A stretch of DNA of 64,000 bases from Delphinus delphis. Taxonomy: Eukaryota; Chordata; Mammalia; Artiodactyla; Delphinidae. The position numbers and the translations under genes were made by a program. The number at the start of each line of letters is the position of its first letter. Within the stretch, counting starts at the first letter, position 1. The notes below the pieces were generated by a model that saw nothing but the letters and a program-made list of their open reading frames with translations, made no database searches and had not been told where the DNA came from. The stretch spans positions 7,898,680 through 7,962,679 of the forward strand of contig NC_082703.1 of the NCBI RefSeq assembly GCF_949987515.2, given 5' to 3'. Shown in pieces: positions 33,585 to 44,690 of this stretch.

Positions 33585-34560
33585 CTTTATTATTTTTTTG
33601 ACTTTATTTTTTAGAGTAGTTTTAGGTTTACAATGAAATGGAGAGGAAATTATTCACCCCCAAACATACATAGCCTCCTCCATTATCAACCTCACTCAAC
33701 ATAATCGTACATTTTAAAAGGATGAACCTACGTTGACATATTATAATCACCCAAAGTTCACAGTTCATCTTAGGGTTTATTCTTGGTGTTGTACATTCTG
33801 TGGGTTTGGAAAATGTATAATGACGTGCATCTATCACTATCATATCATACAAGTATTTCCACTACCTTAAAAATCCTCTGTGCTCCACTGCTTTTTATCG
33901 TCTCCATAGTTTGTTTTGTTTTGTTTTGTTTTGGCTGCGTTGGGTCTTCGTTCTGTGCGCAGGCTTTCTCTTGTTGTGGCGAGCGGGGGCTACTCTTCTT
34001 TGCAGTGCGCGGGCTTCTCATTGCAGTGGTTTCTCTTGTTGTGGAGCACGGGCTCTAGGCACACAGGCTTCAGTAGTTGTAGCTTGCGGGCTCAGTAGTT
34101 GTGGCTCGCGGGCTCTAGAGCACAGGCTCAGTAGTTGTGGCACACGGGCTTAGTTGCTCCTCAGCATGTGGGATCCTCCCGGACCAGGGCTCGAACCCAT
34201 GTCCCCTGCATTGGCAGGCAGATTCTTAACCACTGCACCACCAGGGAAGCCCTGTCTCCATAGTTTTGCCTTCTCCAGAATGTCACATAGTTTGTATTAT
34301 ACAGTGTGTAATCTTTTCAGACTGGCTTCTTTCACTCAGTAATATGCATTTAAAGTTCCTCCATGTCTTTTCATGCCTTAGTATTTAATTTCTTTTTAGC
34401 ACTGAATGATATCCCATTGTCTGGACATGCCACAGTTTACCCATTTGCCTACTGAAGGACATCTTGCATCCAAGTTTAGGCAATTATGAATAAAGTTTCT
34501 GTAAACATCTGTATGCAGGATTTTATGTGGACATAAGTTCTGCATCTATTTTCAAACTTA
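33585..34560 (-). mobile_element. Old L1 3' end (L1M class), split by a SINE
   Basis: TAGAGTAGTTTTAGGTTTAC, TACATAGCCTCCTCCATTATC and TACATTCTGTGGGTTTGG mark the 3' UTR in reverse; after the SINE, TCACATAGTTTGTATTATACAG and TTCTTTCACTCAGTAATATG continue into decayed ORF2 C-terminal sequence. A long CHR SINE interrupts it at 33913-34253. Confidence 0.75.
33913..34253 (-). mobile_element. CHR-type SINE, long form
   Basis: About 340 bp, with the tail (TTTG)n on the left and the tRNA-like head on the right. The middle has several copies of a TCAGTAGTTGTGGCTCGCGGGC-like module. A perfect 13-bp duplication, GTCTCCATAGTTT, is at 33900-33912 and 34254-34266. Confidence 0.95.
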
Positions 34561-34986
34561 ATCAGATCTGTATGCATTCCTCATGATTTTGCAGTCTTTG
34601 AGCTAAAATTGCAGCTATCTTTAATACTGTCCACTTACAAGGTATGGAAAAAGTAGGACCATCACATTAAAAACTCCAATATAGAAAAGTGGAACATGGG
34701 AAATAATATCTAGTCCCATATCCTGCCTTCTAGGAAAAGCACAAACTTCTTGTTGAAATAACCTGGTGACCCTGAGTTTTATTCTTTGGAAGAATTTCTC
34801 TTGGCCACTATCTTTCATGGCTTAGAAGGGTACTGAGCAGGGCTTTCTGTTAGGGACCATTCCCCATAGCAGACTCTTTACTGTTGGCACAAAAGTTGCC
34901 TGAAAGAAAGGGAAAGTTATAAACCTTTAAGTGTGGTGCTAACTGAGCCAGGGGTAAACATAAAAAGTGAGAGACAGTGTCAGGTA
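34561..34986. other. Unlabelled stretch
   Basis: No recognised repeat or gene. Confidence 0.4.
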
Positions 34987-34997
34987 TATTTCATTTA

Positions 34998-35303
34998 CTT
35001 CTTTTTAAAAAGAAAAATTTATTTATTTTATTTATTTACTTCTGGCTGAGTTGGGTCTTCGTTGCTGCATGGGGGCTACTCTTCATTGCGGTGCATGGGC
35101 TTCTCATTGCGGTGGCTTCTTGTGTTGTGGAGCAAGGGCTTTAGGCGCACGGGCTTCAGTAGTTGTAACACGTGGGCTCAGTAGTTGTGGTGCACAGGCT
35201 TAGTTGCTCCATGGTATGTGGGATCTTTCCGGACCAGGGCTCGAACACGTGTCCCCTGAATTGGCAGGCAGATTCTTAACCACTGCGCCACCAGGGAAGT
35301 CCC
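34998..35303 (-). mobile_element. CHR-type SINE, long form
   Basis: About 305 bp, minus orientation, with fewer middle modules than the copy at 33913. A perfect 11-bp duplication, TATTTCATTTA, is at 34987-34997 and 35304-35314. Confidence 0.95.
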
Positions 35304-35314
35304 TATTTCATTTA

Positions 35315-35716
35315 ATTCTGACATGGAACTCAGTCCTATTAAAGCACACCTTGGTTCATCCAAGCAATGGCTAGTTCTCTTCATAGTCTGTGGGAGATCA
35401 TAGCCATTGAAATCTGTGATACGATAAATAAGAGAGCAGAAACATTTCTTAAATATTCATAAATTTGCCATGATGGATTAACTGTTCATGAACATATTCC
35501 TACTTTCAGGCCTTGGATATAGATTACACATGGTGAAGAAAAGAAACTGTGTAAAGGGATCATTTTCTAAGTTTAATCGATCCCTTATTATAGGCCACTC
35601 TAGGGAGGAAAAAATTATCAGCAACTCAGGATCCTATAAAAGGGAAAAGAGAAAATGATCTACAGAATTTGATTCTAATAGAGAGCCTGGATAATTTTGT
35701 AAAATCCATGGTGTGT

Positions 35717-35717
<1 letters not shown>
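35315..35717. other. Unlabelled stretch
   Basis: No recognised repeat or gene. Confidence 0.4.
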
Positions 35718-35749
<32 letters not shown>

Positions 35750-35800
35750 TAAATATACATACACACACACCCATACAGACACATACACAAACATACACAT
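35718..35800. repeat. (CA)n microsatellite with variant flank
   Basis: An uninterrupted CA run (about 35718-35747) followed by ATACATACACACACACCCATAC-type variants to about 35800. Confidence 0.93.
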
Positions 35801-36890
35801 ACATTTATGGTAAAGTTCATCTAATAATCCATCCAAATAAATAAGTGGATGTCCTTATGCCTCAACACCTAAAAATATATTTTCTTTCCAAGTGGCTATT
35901 TATTTAGATGGTGGCCAGTAGCTCTGATACTTCTTAAGCCCCTTAATCTTTTTCTAGTCCAGTGATTCTCAAAATTTGTAGACATATAATCATATTTGTA
36001 ATAAAATACACAAAAACTCCCAATAAATAAATAAATAAAAGCATATTTATGAGTACCTTTTACATTTGCAAGTATTAAATTCGAATTTATAATATATACT
36101 TGTAAAGCTAATCAATAGGTAGTCAAGTTAATGCATTGTTTATCTGCAATGAGTTAATGTTCACATAACACATCTGCATGCACATTTTTTTCTTTTTAAT
36201 TCAAGTTTTTAAATAGTTTGAAGTAAAGAAGAAAAGGAGATTTGAAGCATTTGTGGAACCTAAAAACACCTCTGAGGAATAAACATAGCTTGAATGGCGC
36301 AGTCGATTTCACTTAAAGTTTCTGTGAAGCGGTGTCTGTAATGGTTTAACCTGACTGCGGTTACAACGTCTTCCTATAATTCCCTTTAGAGCAAAGTAAC
36401 TTCAGAGCTATTAATTCACTTTAAAAAAATTATCCTGGCTAATTAAGTGACTCCAAAACTCATCAGTGAGTTGTGTCTAGTAGACGCTAAGGACCCACTG
36501 ATCATAGGTCTATCATATTTCCCTTTGAGACACACTTCTTTGAAATTTGTCCACATGGGGATTGCTATTTCCAATTTCCCATTGCTATAATCCTATTAAA
36601 TGTTAGCTTATAAGGGAGTGTATTTGATGTCCTATATGAACAAGCCAGCATACCCATGTTTATATAGGAAACTGGAACGCTGGGTGGTGTATGTGTGTAA
36701 GAAGATATATGGATAACCATTGATAAAATGAAAATCAAAATATCAATAACCTCCTAATATAGAAAAATTTGGATATTCTTTGGGCAAACATATTAGACAA
36801 CTTAATATTTAGAATATTTTTGCTCTGTTGCACTCCCAAAGAGAAGTGATTGTAAAACTTAATTAATAAAATACAACAAAATAAACATGA
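35801..36890. other. Unlabelled AT-rich stretch
   Basis: No gene. A short AAAT run lies at 36022-36040. The sequence CCAGTGATTCTCAAAATTTG at 35959 resembles the MER5 end but does not continue as MER5. Confidence 0.4.
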
Positions 36891-36892
36891 TT

Positions 36893-37003
36893 TAGGACTG
36901 GCTTAAGAAGAGGGTCGGAGTTCAAATTAGCTCTGTGACCTTGGGAAGCAATTTAATTTCTCAGGGCATCCCCTTTTTCAGTTGCATAATAAAATGGTTT
37001 CAC
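36893..37003 (+). mobile_element. MIR, plus orientation
   Basis: TTCAAATTAGCTCTGTGACCTTGGGAAGCAATTTAATTTCTCAGG shows the MIR core order TGTGACCTTGGGCAAG-TTACTTAACCTCTC, with the first segment decayed. Confidence 0.65.
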
Positions 37004-37004
37004 A

Positions 37005-37170
37005 CCCTGTGGGTCTCAATACGAATCACCTGGGGTTTCTTAAAGATCCTGACTCCTGGGGCTCATCCCACATCAAACAAATCAGAATTTCTGGAGCTGA
37101 AGCCTAATTTTGGTGTTTGATATTCTTCTCCTCAGTAGTCGTGATGTACAGACTGGGTTGAGAACCATTG
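37005..37170 (+). mobile_element. MER5A-like hAT transposon fragment
   Basis: CTCAATACGAATCACCTGGG at the start, TCAGAATTTCTGGAGCTGAAG in the middle and GGGTTGAGAACCATTG at the end follow the non-autonomous hAT-Charlie element MER5A. It sits directly right of the MIR. Confidence 0.7.
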
Positions 37171-37242
37171 CTCTAGCTTGGTTCTAGAATCTAGTTGGCC
37201 ACGAAGATCCTCTTCCATGCTAAGTCTCTTCTATTATTTTAG

Positions 37243-38815
37243 CTCAGTGTCCCTCAAACTTTAATTTGCCTCAGAATCCAATTACCAAGATCAAGAAACT
37301 AGAAAAAATATACAATAAAATAAAAGAAGTAACAAGAGAAGAAATAAAGATAAAAGCAATTAGTGAGGTAGAAAAAACTAAAACCACAGACCTAATTAAC
37401 AAATCAAAATCCTTTTAAAAAATATAATAGTCAAACTACCAGCCAACTTGGAAGGAAAAGAAAGGGGAGAAATCACAGTATGCAAAATACAAAATGAACT
37501 GGAGATACAGTCAGAGAAATTTTAAAACAAACTCGTAAGATACTACTCATAAGGTGCAGACACCTCTGCAAGTAAATTTGAAAACCTAGATGAAATAGAT
37601 CATTTCTTAGGAAAATACAGATTACCAAATTTGAACCCATTGGAATTAGAAAGATTAGCCAGACTAAATTCCATGGAAAAAATAGAGAAAGTTATTAAGA
37701 AACTATGCTACCAAAACCACACCAGATTCAGATGATTTCATATTAGAAATTTACCAAATCTTTAAAGAACAGATAGTTCCAGTGTTCCATATATAGTTCA
37801 AGTGTATTCAAAGTGAAGAAAAACTCCCTAGTTATTCTTATGAAGCAACTATAATATTGATACCTAAACCTGACAAAAACAGTATAAAAGAAAAGAAAAA
37901 GACCAATATCATTTATGAATATTATTGCAAAACTGCTAGGTAAAATATTAACAAACAGAATTCAATACCACAATAAGAATTAACAGACTATTACCAAGTG
38001 GAATGTATTCCAGGAATGCAATTTAGGTTTAATATTAGGAAATCCATTGATATCATATATTAATATATCTAAGGAAACAATTACATATTTCCACATATGC
38101 TAAAACCTCCTTTTACAGAATTTGACACCCATCCATGGTAAAAACATTCAAGAAAATAGGGGTTGAAGGCTACTTTCAAAAAATCATGAAATATGTGTAC
38201 CTCATCCTAAAGCCAGTATCTTTCTTAATGAGCAAACATTAGAGGCATTTCCACTAGAGTCAGAAACAAGTCAAGGAGGCTACCCTTGCCGTTATTCAAC
38301 GTTGTATTTGAGATATTAGCCAATTCAGTTGGACAAGGGAAACCAGTTAGAGGCATAAAGGAAGGGGGTTTACAAGTAAAACTATCTGTATTTGCAGAGT
38401 GAAGGACATTCTACAAAATATCTGAACAGTACCCTTCAAAAGTGTCAAGTTTATAAAAATTAGGGAAAGAATGAAGAACTCTCACAGAGTTGGGGGTACT
38501 AAGGAGAATATCAACTAAATCGAATGTGAGACATTGAATTATATCCTGGGAATGGAAAATAAAAAGGACTGTAATTGGGGAAATTGGTGAGATTTGAATA
38601 AGGTCTGTATATTGGCAATATTATTATGTCAGTGTTAGTTTCTGTGTGTTGATCATTGTGCTTTGATCAGGGATAACTCGGAGAGTATAAGGGAACTATT
38701 TTTTCAACTTTTCTCTAAGTCTAAAATTATTTCAAAATAAAAATAAATAGCAGTAGCAGTCCCTCCAGTCGATTCTAATGCATGCTAAAATTTGAAAGTC
38801 AGTGCACTGGAGTTA
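37243..38815 (+). mobile_element. MER5-like element split by an old L1
   Basis: The left piece (37243-37285, TCCCTCAAACTTTAATTTGCC and CAGAATCCAATTAC) matches a MER5 start. The right piece (about 38756-38815, CCAGTCGATTCTAATGCATGC and AAAGTCAGTGCACTGG) matches a MER5 end. The 1.5 kb between is L1, so the transposon was there first. Confidence 0.55.
37286..38750 (+). mobile_element. Old L1 (L1M class), internally deleted
   Basis: Plus-strand ORF2 remnants include GAAATAGATCATTTCTTAGG, AACCTGACAAAAACAGTATAAAAG and AACAGAATTCAATACCACAATAAG, then a 3' UTR of the old L1ME/L1MC type ending AAATTATTTCAAAATAAAAATAAAT. The total is far shorter than a full ORF2, so parts are missing. No frame survives. 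Confidence 0.65.
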
Positions 38816-39395
38816 CAGTCCTGATCTCTTCCCTCTTGTTATTTTTCCCCATGGAGGTGATGTTCACTTGTTTCTATTTCTCAAGTGGGACTTTAAGAAC
38901 CAGATGACTCTCCCTTTTGCTTCTCTCTCCGCCGTGGATCTGTGAGATGTCTCGCTCTATAGAAACCAATCTTTCCCTCAGGTTGGCTTCCCCCAAGTCT
39001 AGACTTTGGATAAGGGTGGGAGGGAATGTTACAAAACTATTTTGACCAATGTTCTAGAGTCACATTTTCTAATCACCTTATCAGTAATAAAGCTAACACC
39101 TGCCTTCACCTGCTTCTGTCTTTCCAATGATTCTGAACTTGTGGAGAGGAGACCTCCCTATAAACCCAACACCTCAGTCAAGCAGATGTGATCAAGGGCT
39201 GTGAAGTCACATGGTCAGTATAGAACATCTGGTTCAGTGCAGGCAGTAGGAAGGGCCGTTTCCTAAATTCATTCCTAAGTGCAGGTAGGAAGATACATTT
39301 ACCAAGGGATAATAACTTGTCATTTAAAATAGATTAGGGAATATATCTAAAGCAATAGAGAAATGTCCTGAAAAATTCCACATATATAAATGCAT
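38816..39395. other. Unlabelled stretch
   Basis: No recognised repeat or gene. Confidence 0.4.
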
Positions 39396-39489
39396 GGTAG
39401 AAAGTTATATGCAAGTCAATGGGGAAAAGAACAGTTTTTTAATGTGTGCTGGGCCAACTGGATATCCACATACAAAAGAATGAAGTTGG

Positions 39490-39697
39490 GGCTTCCCTGG
39501 TGGCGCAGTGGTTGGGAGTTCGCCTGCTGATGCAGGGGACACGGGTTCGTGCCAGGGTCCGGGAGGATCCCGCGTGCGGTGGAGTGGCTGGGCCCGTGAG
39601 CCATGGCCGCTGAGCCTGCGCGTCCGAGCCTGTGCTCCGCAACGGGAGAGGCCACAACAGTGAGAGGCCCGTGTACCGCAAAAACAAAAACAAAAAC
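39490..39697 (+). mobile_element. CHR-type SINE, short form, nested in old L1
   Basis: Complete copy with an AAAAAC-type tail. A perfect 16-bp duplication, AAAAGAATGAAGTTGG, is at 39474-39489 and 39698-39713. It is inserted in the ORF2 remnant of the L1M. Confidence 0.96.
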
Positions 39698-40400
39698 AAA
39701 AGAATGAAGTTGGACCCTTTTCTTACATCATAAGCAAAAACTAACTCAAAATGCATCATAGACCAAAATGTAAGAGCTAAAACTTTGAAACTTTTAGAAG
39801 AACACACAGGAGTCAGTTTTCATGATCTTAGATTAGGCAAAGCCTTCTTAGATGTGACGCCAAAAGCACAAGTGAATAAAGAAGAAAATAAATTATTTGA
39901 ACTTCATCAAAATAAAAAACATTTGTGCTTCAAAGAAAGTGGAGACAATGTTCAAGAAAGTAAAAAGATAGCCCATAAAATGGGAGAACATATTTGCAAA
40001 TCATTTATCTGACATGGGAATTGTATCTAGAATATATAAAGAACTACAATTTATTCACAAAATGATACACGAACAAATTTTAAAAGAGGCAAAGGATCTG
40101 AATGGGCATTTCTGCAAAGAAGCTATATAAATAATCAACAAGTATATGAATTGATGCTTAACATCATTAATTATTAGGGAAATAGAAATCAAAACCACCA
40201 TGAGATACCACTTCACATCCACTAGGATGTCTACAATCAAAAAGTTGGATAACAAGCGTTGGCAAGGATGTGGAGAAATTAAAACCCTCATACCTGGCTT
40301 GTAGGGATGTAAAGTGGTACAGCTTTTGGAAAGTTGTTTGACAGCTCCTTAGAAAGTTAAAAATAGAGTAACTATAAGCTACAGGAATGCTACTTCTAGG

Positions 40401-40402
40401 TA

Positions 40403-40444
<42 letters not shown>
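40401..40444. repeat. (GT)n(TA)n microsatellite
   Basis: About eight GT units followed by about 13 TA units. Confidence 0.93.
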
Positions 40445-40985
40445 CCCAAGAGAATAGAAAACACATCCACACAAAAACTTGTACACAAGTGTTGAAGGCA
40501 TTATTCATAATATTCAAGAGGTGAAAACAACCCAAATGTTCTGCTGATGGATGGATAGATAAACATAGTATATCCATACAATGGAATATTATTCAACAGT
40601 GAGAAGAAGTGAAGTACCGATATGTGCTACAACATGGACGAACCTTGAAAAAATATAGGTTAAGTAAAAGAAGCCAGTCACAAAAGAACATGTATCATAT
40701 GATTCCATTCTATAAAGCATCTAGAGTAGGCAAATCTGTGGAGACGGAAAGTGTATTCGTAGTTTTCCATGGCTGGAGGATTGGGTGGGAGAGGGGAGGG
40801 GATGGGAGTGACTGCTAAAGAGAAGCTTCTTTTGGGGTGAAGAAAATGTTCCCAAATTGATTGTGGTGATGTTTCCACAGCTCTGTGGATACGTGAAAAG
40901 CCATTGAATTGTACACTTTAAATGGGTGAATTAAATGGTATGTGAATTACATACTCATATGAATATATGAATCAATAAAACTGCT

Positions 40986-41535
40986 TTTAAAAAGAGACTT
41001 GAGGAAAAAGAAAAACTTACACAACTCTGTTAAACAAAAACTTAACCTCAAAATCTTTAAAATATTGACCATGATTATTTCTGGGTGATAAAACTAAAAG
41101 TTGTTATTTTCTTCTTTACATGGCTACTGTTTTTTCAACAGGCACAAATACTAGTTTTAAAATGAAAAAAATTAAACCTTTATTTTAAATGATTAAAATG
41201 TAAGAACAAACTGGCTAATATAACAAGTTTCTCAGCATGCCAAAGAGAGCCATTTGCGGTGAAAAACACCAATATGAAAGACCTATTCATCAGATCCTGG
41301 GATGACGATGTCTCTGGCCTGGAATACATTTGACCCAAGTTCTGGTTAGCTGTAAATGGCCTACTAGGGCCAATCTTGAGAAAGATCTCCTTTCCAAACA
41401 CCACTTTGACTTGCATCACGTAGCCTGGAACTGGAATCACAGCTCCTGGAGCTGCTTATTTCACAGAGGCTTCTGTTTCCTCATCCATAAAAAGTGGAGA
41501 GAAAATAAATACATACAGTGTAATGCTGCACTTGG
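40986..41535. other. Unlabelled stretch
   Basis: The part 41040-41165 (ATTATTTCTGGGTGATAAAAC) recalls an old L1-type terminus but is too diverged to call. An 87-codon minus frame at 41180-41440 has no feature I recognise. Confidence 0.35.
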
Positions 41536-41539
41536 ATTA

Positions 41540-41711
41540 GATCAGCCTGCAGAATCAGCATACCCTGTGAACTTGATGGAAATGTAAACTCCCGGCTTCA
41601 CCTCAGGCCTCCTGAATCAGAAGCTCTGGGAACCTGGGGAAAAGTCCAGCGATCTGTGTTGAAGCAAACCTGCCCCACGATTCTGATGGCTGCTGGGTTT
41701 GAGAACTGCTG
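41540..41711 (+). mobile_element. MER5A-like hAT transposon
   Basis: CAGAATCAGCATACCCTGTG, CCTGAATCAGAAGCTCTGGG and GATTCTGATGGCTGCTGGGTTTGAGAACTGCTG follow MER5A from near its start to its end. Confidence 0.7.
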
Positions 41712-41718
41712 ATCATTA

Positions 41719-42214
41719 CAGATCTTCCTCGGTTTACGATGGCGTTATGATCCAATAAACTCATCGCAAGTTGAAAATATTGTCAAGTCAAAAATGCATT
41801 TGATACACATTAACTTACCGAACATCATAGCTTGGCCTCACCTACCTTAAATGTGCTCAGAACATTTACATTAGCCTAGAGCTGGGCAAAATCATCTGAC
41901 ACAAAGCTAGTTTTATAATGAAGTGTTGAATATCTCATCTAATAGATCGAATACTGTACTGAAAGTGAAAAACAGAGGGGCGGAATGGTTGTGAGTGTGT
42001 CAGTTGCTCACCTTTGCGATGGCGGGGCTGCCTGGGAGCTGAGGCTGCTGCCCTGCCCAGCATCACCAGAGAGGATCATACTGCCTATGGCCAGCCCAGG
42101 AAAAGCTCAAAATTCAAAATTCGAAGTACACTTTCTACTGAATGCCTATCGCTTTTGTACCATCATAGGGTTGAAAATTTTTACATCAAATCATCTAAAG
42201 TCAAGGACCATCTG
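41719..42214. mobile_element. Tigger-like DNA transposon (non-autonomous)
   Basis: The ends are imperfect inverted repeats: CAGATCTTCCTCGGTTTACG at the left, and CAGATGGTCCTTGACTTTAG when the right end is reverse complemented. Inside, TAACTTACCGAACATCATAG and AATACTGTACTGAAAGTGAA match a common mammalian Tc1/mariner-Tigger-type short element. It carries no transposase. A TA precedes the left end. Confidence 0.6.
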
Positions 42215-42327
42215 CATTGCTAAGGGGTTGAGAAGGAAAATCATCAATTGGTACCCAGGGAATATTTTCACATCATGCATCTCCAAACCGCACGCATTCT
42301 GCGATGTCCTTTTAAGCCCTTTTATTC

Positions 42328-42362
42328 CCCGCCCCCCCCCCCCCCGCTCGCGCACGCGCGTG

Positions 42363-42407
<45 letters not shown>

Positions 42408-42495
42408 GCTCTTGCTCTCGCTCTCTCTCGCGCTCTCGCTCTCTCTCGCTTTCTCGCTCTCTCGCTCTCTCTCTCTCTGTCACACCCACACACTT
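42328..42495. repeat. Poly-C, CG-alternating and CT-rich tract
   Basis: A run of about 14 C, then CGCTCGCGCACGCGCGTGCC (alternating purine-pyrimidine), then about 23 CT units, then a mixed CTCGCT/CTCTCG array to 42477 and a short CA run. Nearly all pyrimidine on one strand over 120 bp. The Leu-Ser and Arg-Glu rich frames on either strand are artefacts. Confidence 0.95.
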
Positions 42496-42990
42496 GAACT
42501 GCTGTCATAACGAGTCACCATTACTTATGAGCTTGTGTCCCCCTCAGATGTCCAGGGATATAGTCAAAACAGTTCAGAACTTTCATACAGATTTCCTCTA
42601 ATTTCTTTCTGGCAAAGGCCAGTAGGCATCTTTTCAGTTGGGAAGGCACTTGAGTGCCCCTGAATTCATACCCCTTTCTTTTTGGATATGCCCCTGTTGG
42701 AAATACCTACTCCTACCTTTCATTTTGGTTATTTCTTTTCGCACAACATTTTTCATTTCTTACACTTAACTCTAGATTTTTTTCAAAAACTTCCTGCTGA
42801 CAGATTAAAATGTCCTTACCTCCTGCTTTCTTTCTCATCCAGCTCTCCTTTCCTTCATGTCTGTTGTAGAGTTTGGGGGCCAGAAGCTAGCTGTGATTTG
42901 GAGGGAAGTGGTATGTCATTTGAAATTGACTGGAAGTCTGAGCAGGGGGTCAGGGAGGAGTTAAGTTTTTTATTGTAACATTTGATTAAA
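42496..42990. other. Unlabelled stretch
   Basis: No recognised repeat or gene. Confidence 0.4.
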
Positions 42991-43072
42991 TACACACACA
43001 TAGCCTCTCTCTCTCTCTCTCATGCACACACACACATACACACACACACGCCCCATGTGCACACACACACTT
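42991..43072. repeat. (CA)n(CT)n(CA)n compound repeat
   Basis: A CACACA start, about eight CT units, then interrupted CA units to 43072. Confidence 0.9.
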
Positions 43073-44478
43073 AAAGGGAAAGGTGATATAAAGAAAGAAA
43101 TTCCAAAAGAAATTACTTTGCCCATCTGAAGGAATCTAAGTTCATATTTTGTTTGTTTTCCACCAATTCTCTCTCTGCTGAGAGACCTGATTTCTCTGCC
43201 TAGCACATTGGTGATGCTCAAGACCTTCTATGAGTACCTTGATGTGAGAACTACAGAAAAGATTTGCAGGCTGAGCAAAAAAGTGAGAATGGATCTCAAG
43301 TTAAATCTCTTCTCCCACCTTTAGAAAACAACAAAAATAAGCAGATGCACTTTGTTACACTCACCATGTTGACAAGATTACCACGAGTGCTACGGGCAAA
43401 GACAGCAGCAAAGAGCTTCCTTCGTTTGCCAGCTGTTCTGTGTCTTAAGGGAATGGGTTGACTCTGAATGACTGAACTAAGTCATTCTGCAGAATGTATG
43501 AACCTTGCCTCTGATCCTAGCGCTTAATGGCTGCATTACGGGACCGCATTCTCCACGTCAGACATGATCTGTAACATGATAGCAGTACCATCTCCTTTGC
43601 TCTCCTTATTTTTCTAAGGCTAACGAGAAAGATTCTGTCACCTACCACTAATGTTTGGATCTTTCACCAAGTTTTCTCAATTCAGCCTAGAAGAGGTTGA
43701 TGGACCTTACCGTTTTGTAGGTTTTGGCAACAATTTCTCATGCTCAGAGAATTTCATCATAATAAGATGGTGTTTGTTTATTTGTTCACTCCTGTCAGAC
43801 CAGAGAGCTGAAAAAATATGTCCATAACATGTACGAAATCAACTGGGAAAGGCAATCACATTCAAATACACTTATTTTGTTCTCTAAAATAATCTGGTAG
43901 CCCATTTTAACAAGGGACACAATGTGACATTGGTTTGTATCTGAAATCCCTTTACTTCCACTTCCTTAGATCTTTCTGGTCTGTCCACTGTCCCCAGTGG
44001 AAATACTCAGGGGCCTCAACTCTATCCAAGTTCCTTGCTTTCTTCTGAACACATTTAACATACTCCAGGGATATTTTTTTTTATTTCTTTCTGACCCAGA
44101 GCCTTCTGGAACCAAAGGACTGAAACAGCCATTTGGGGGAAGTGGAACCACATTGGGAGGGTTTGATGTCCTATCCTGTGCCCACAACTGAACTCAACAG
44201 CAATCTGTTGACCCGGAAGACTGGCCCAATCATCCACCTGGTTATTTAACCATCTCCTTGTCTGTCTTGGAGATTCCTGGATAGAAGTCCTGTATCTTTA
44301 GTAGTTTCACAGGTTGCCAAGGAATGTCTGCCTTCTGGATCTGTTTCTCTCTTCCCTCACATTTGCTATAGAGCATATCCTCATTTTTTCACTGTCAGCA
44401 CAATCACAAGAGAAATGAAGCTATGGAGTTGCATCTCCCCTCAGGGATCCTGGATGGTCAGTTAGCTCTCTCCCTGCA
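43073..44478. other. Unlabelled stretch
   Basis: Unique-looking DNA, no gene recognised. Overlapping frames near 43966-44237 on both strands lack features. Confidence 0.4.
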
Positions 44479-44479
44479 G

Positions 44480-44690
44480 TGAAACGGAATGACATCAGGG
44501 CTTTACATCTTAGCTCCGCCACATAGAAGCTTTATGAACCTCTCTGAGCCTTAGTTTCTCCCTATCTGTAAGACCCTGACGGTAATACCAATTCTAAGGT
44601 ATTGCTGTTAGAATTCATTTGTTATTTTTAAAGTCCCAGGCAGCACATTCGGTAAATATTATCTCCCTTTCTGTTCCCCCCAAAATATAC
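44480..44690 (+). mobile_element. MIR, plus orientation, nearly full length
   Basis: TTAGCTCCGCCACATAGAAG, TGAACCTCTCTGAGCCTTAGTTTCTCC, ATCTGTAAGACCCTGACGGTAATACC and AGTCCCAGGCAGCACATTCGGTAAATATTA follow MIR from its centre to its end. Confidence 0.75.

Larger units (their letters stand above)
39400..40985 (+). mobile_element. Old L1 (L1M class), 5'-truncated
   Basis: Plus-strand ORF2 C-terminal text (CAACTGGATATCCACATAC, TTAGAAGAACACACAGGAG, AAACCACCATGAGATACCAC, CATACAATGGAATATTATTC) followed by a 3' UTR ending TTGAATTGTACACTTTAAATGG and AATAAAACTGC. Several short frames remain, the longest about 75 codons at 39785-40012. A CHR SINE at 39490-39697 and a GT/TA repeat at about 40401-40444 interrupt it. 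Confidence 0.8.

Noticed and set aside
41180..41440. Minus frame with a GYVMQVKVVFGKEIFLKIG-like stretch
   Set aside because: It looked protein-like at first, but I could not match it to a known family, and it lies next to old repeats.
42191..42601. Frames rich in Leu-Ser or Arg-Glu over the CT tract
   Set aside because: Direct translation of a CT/GA simple repeat.
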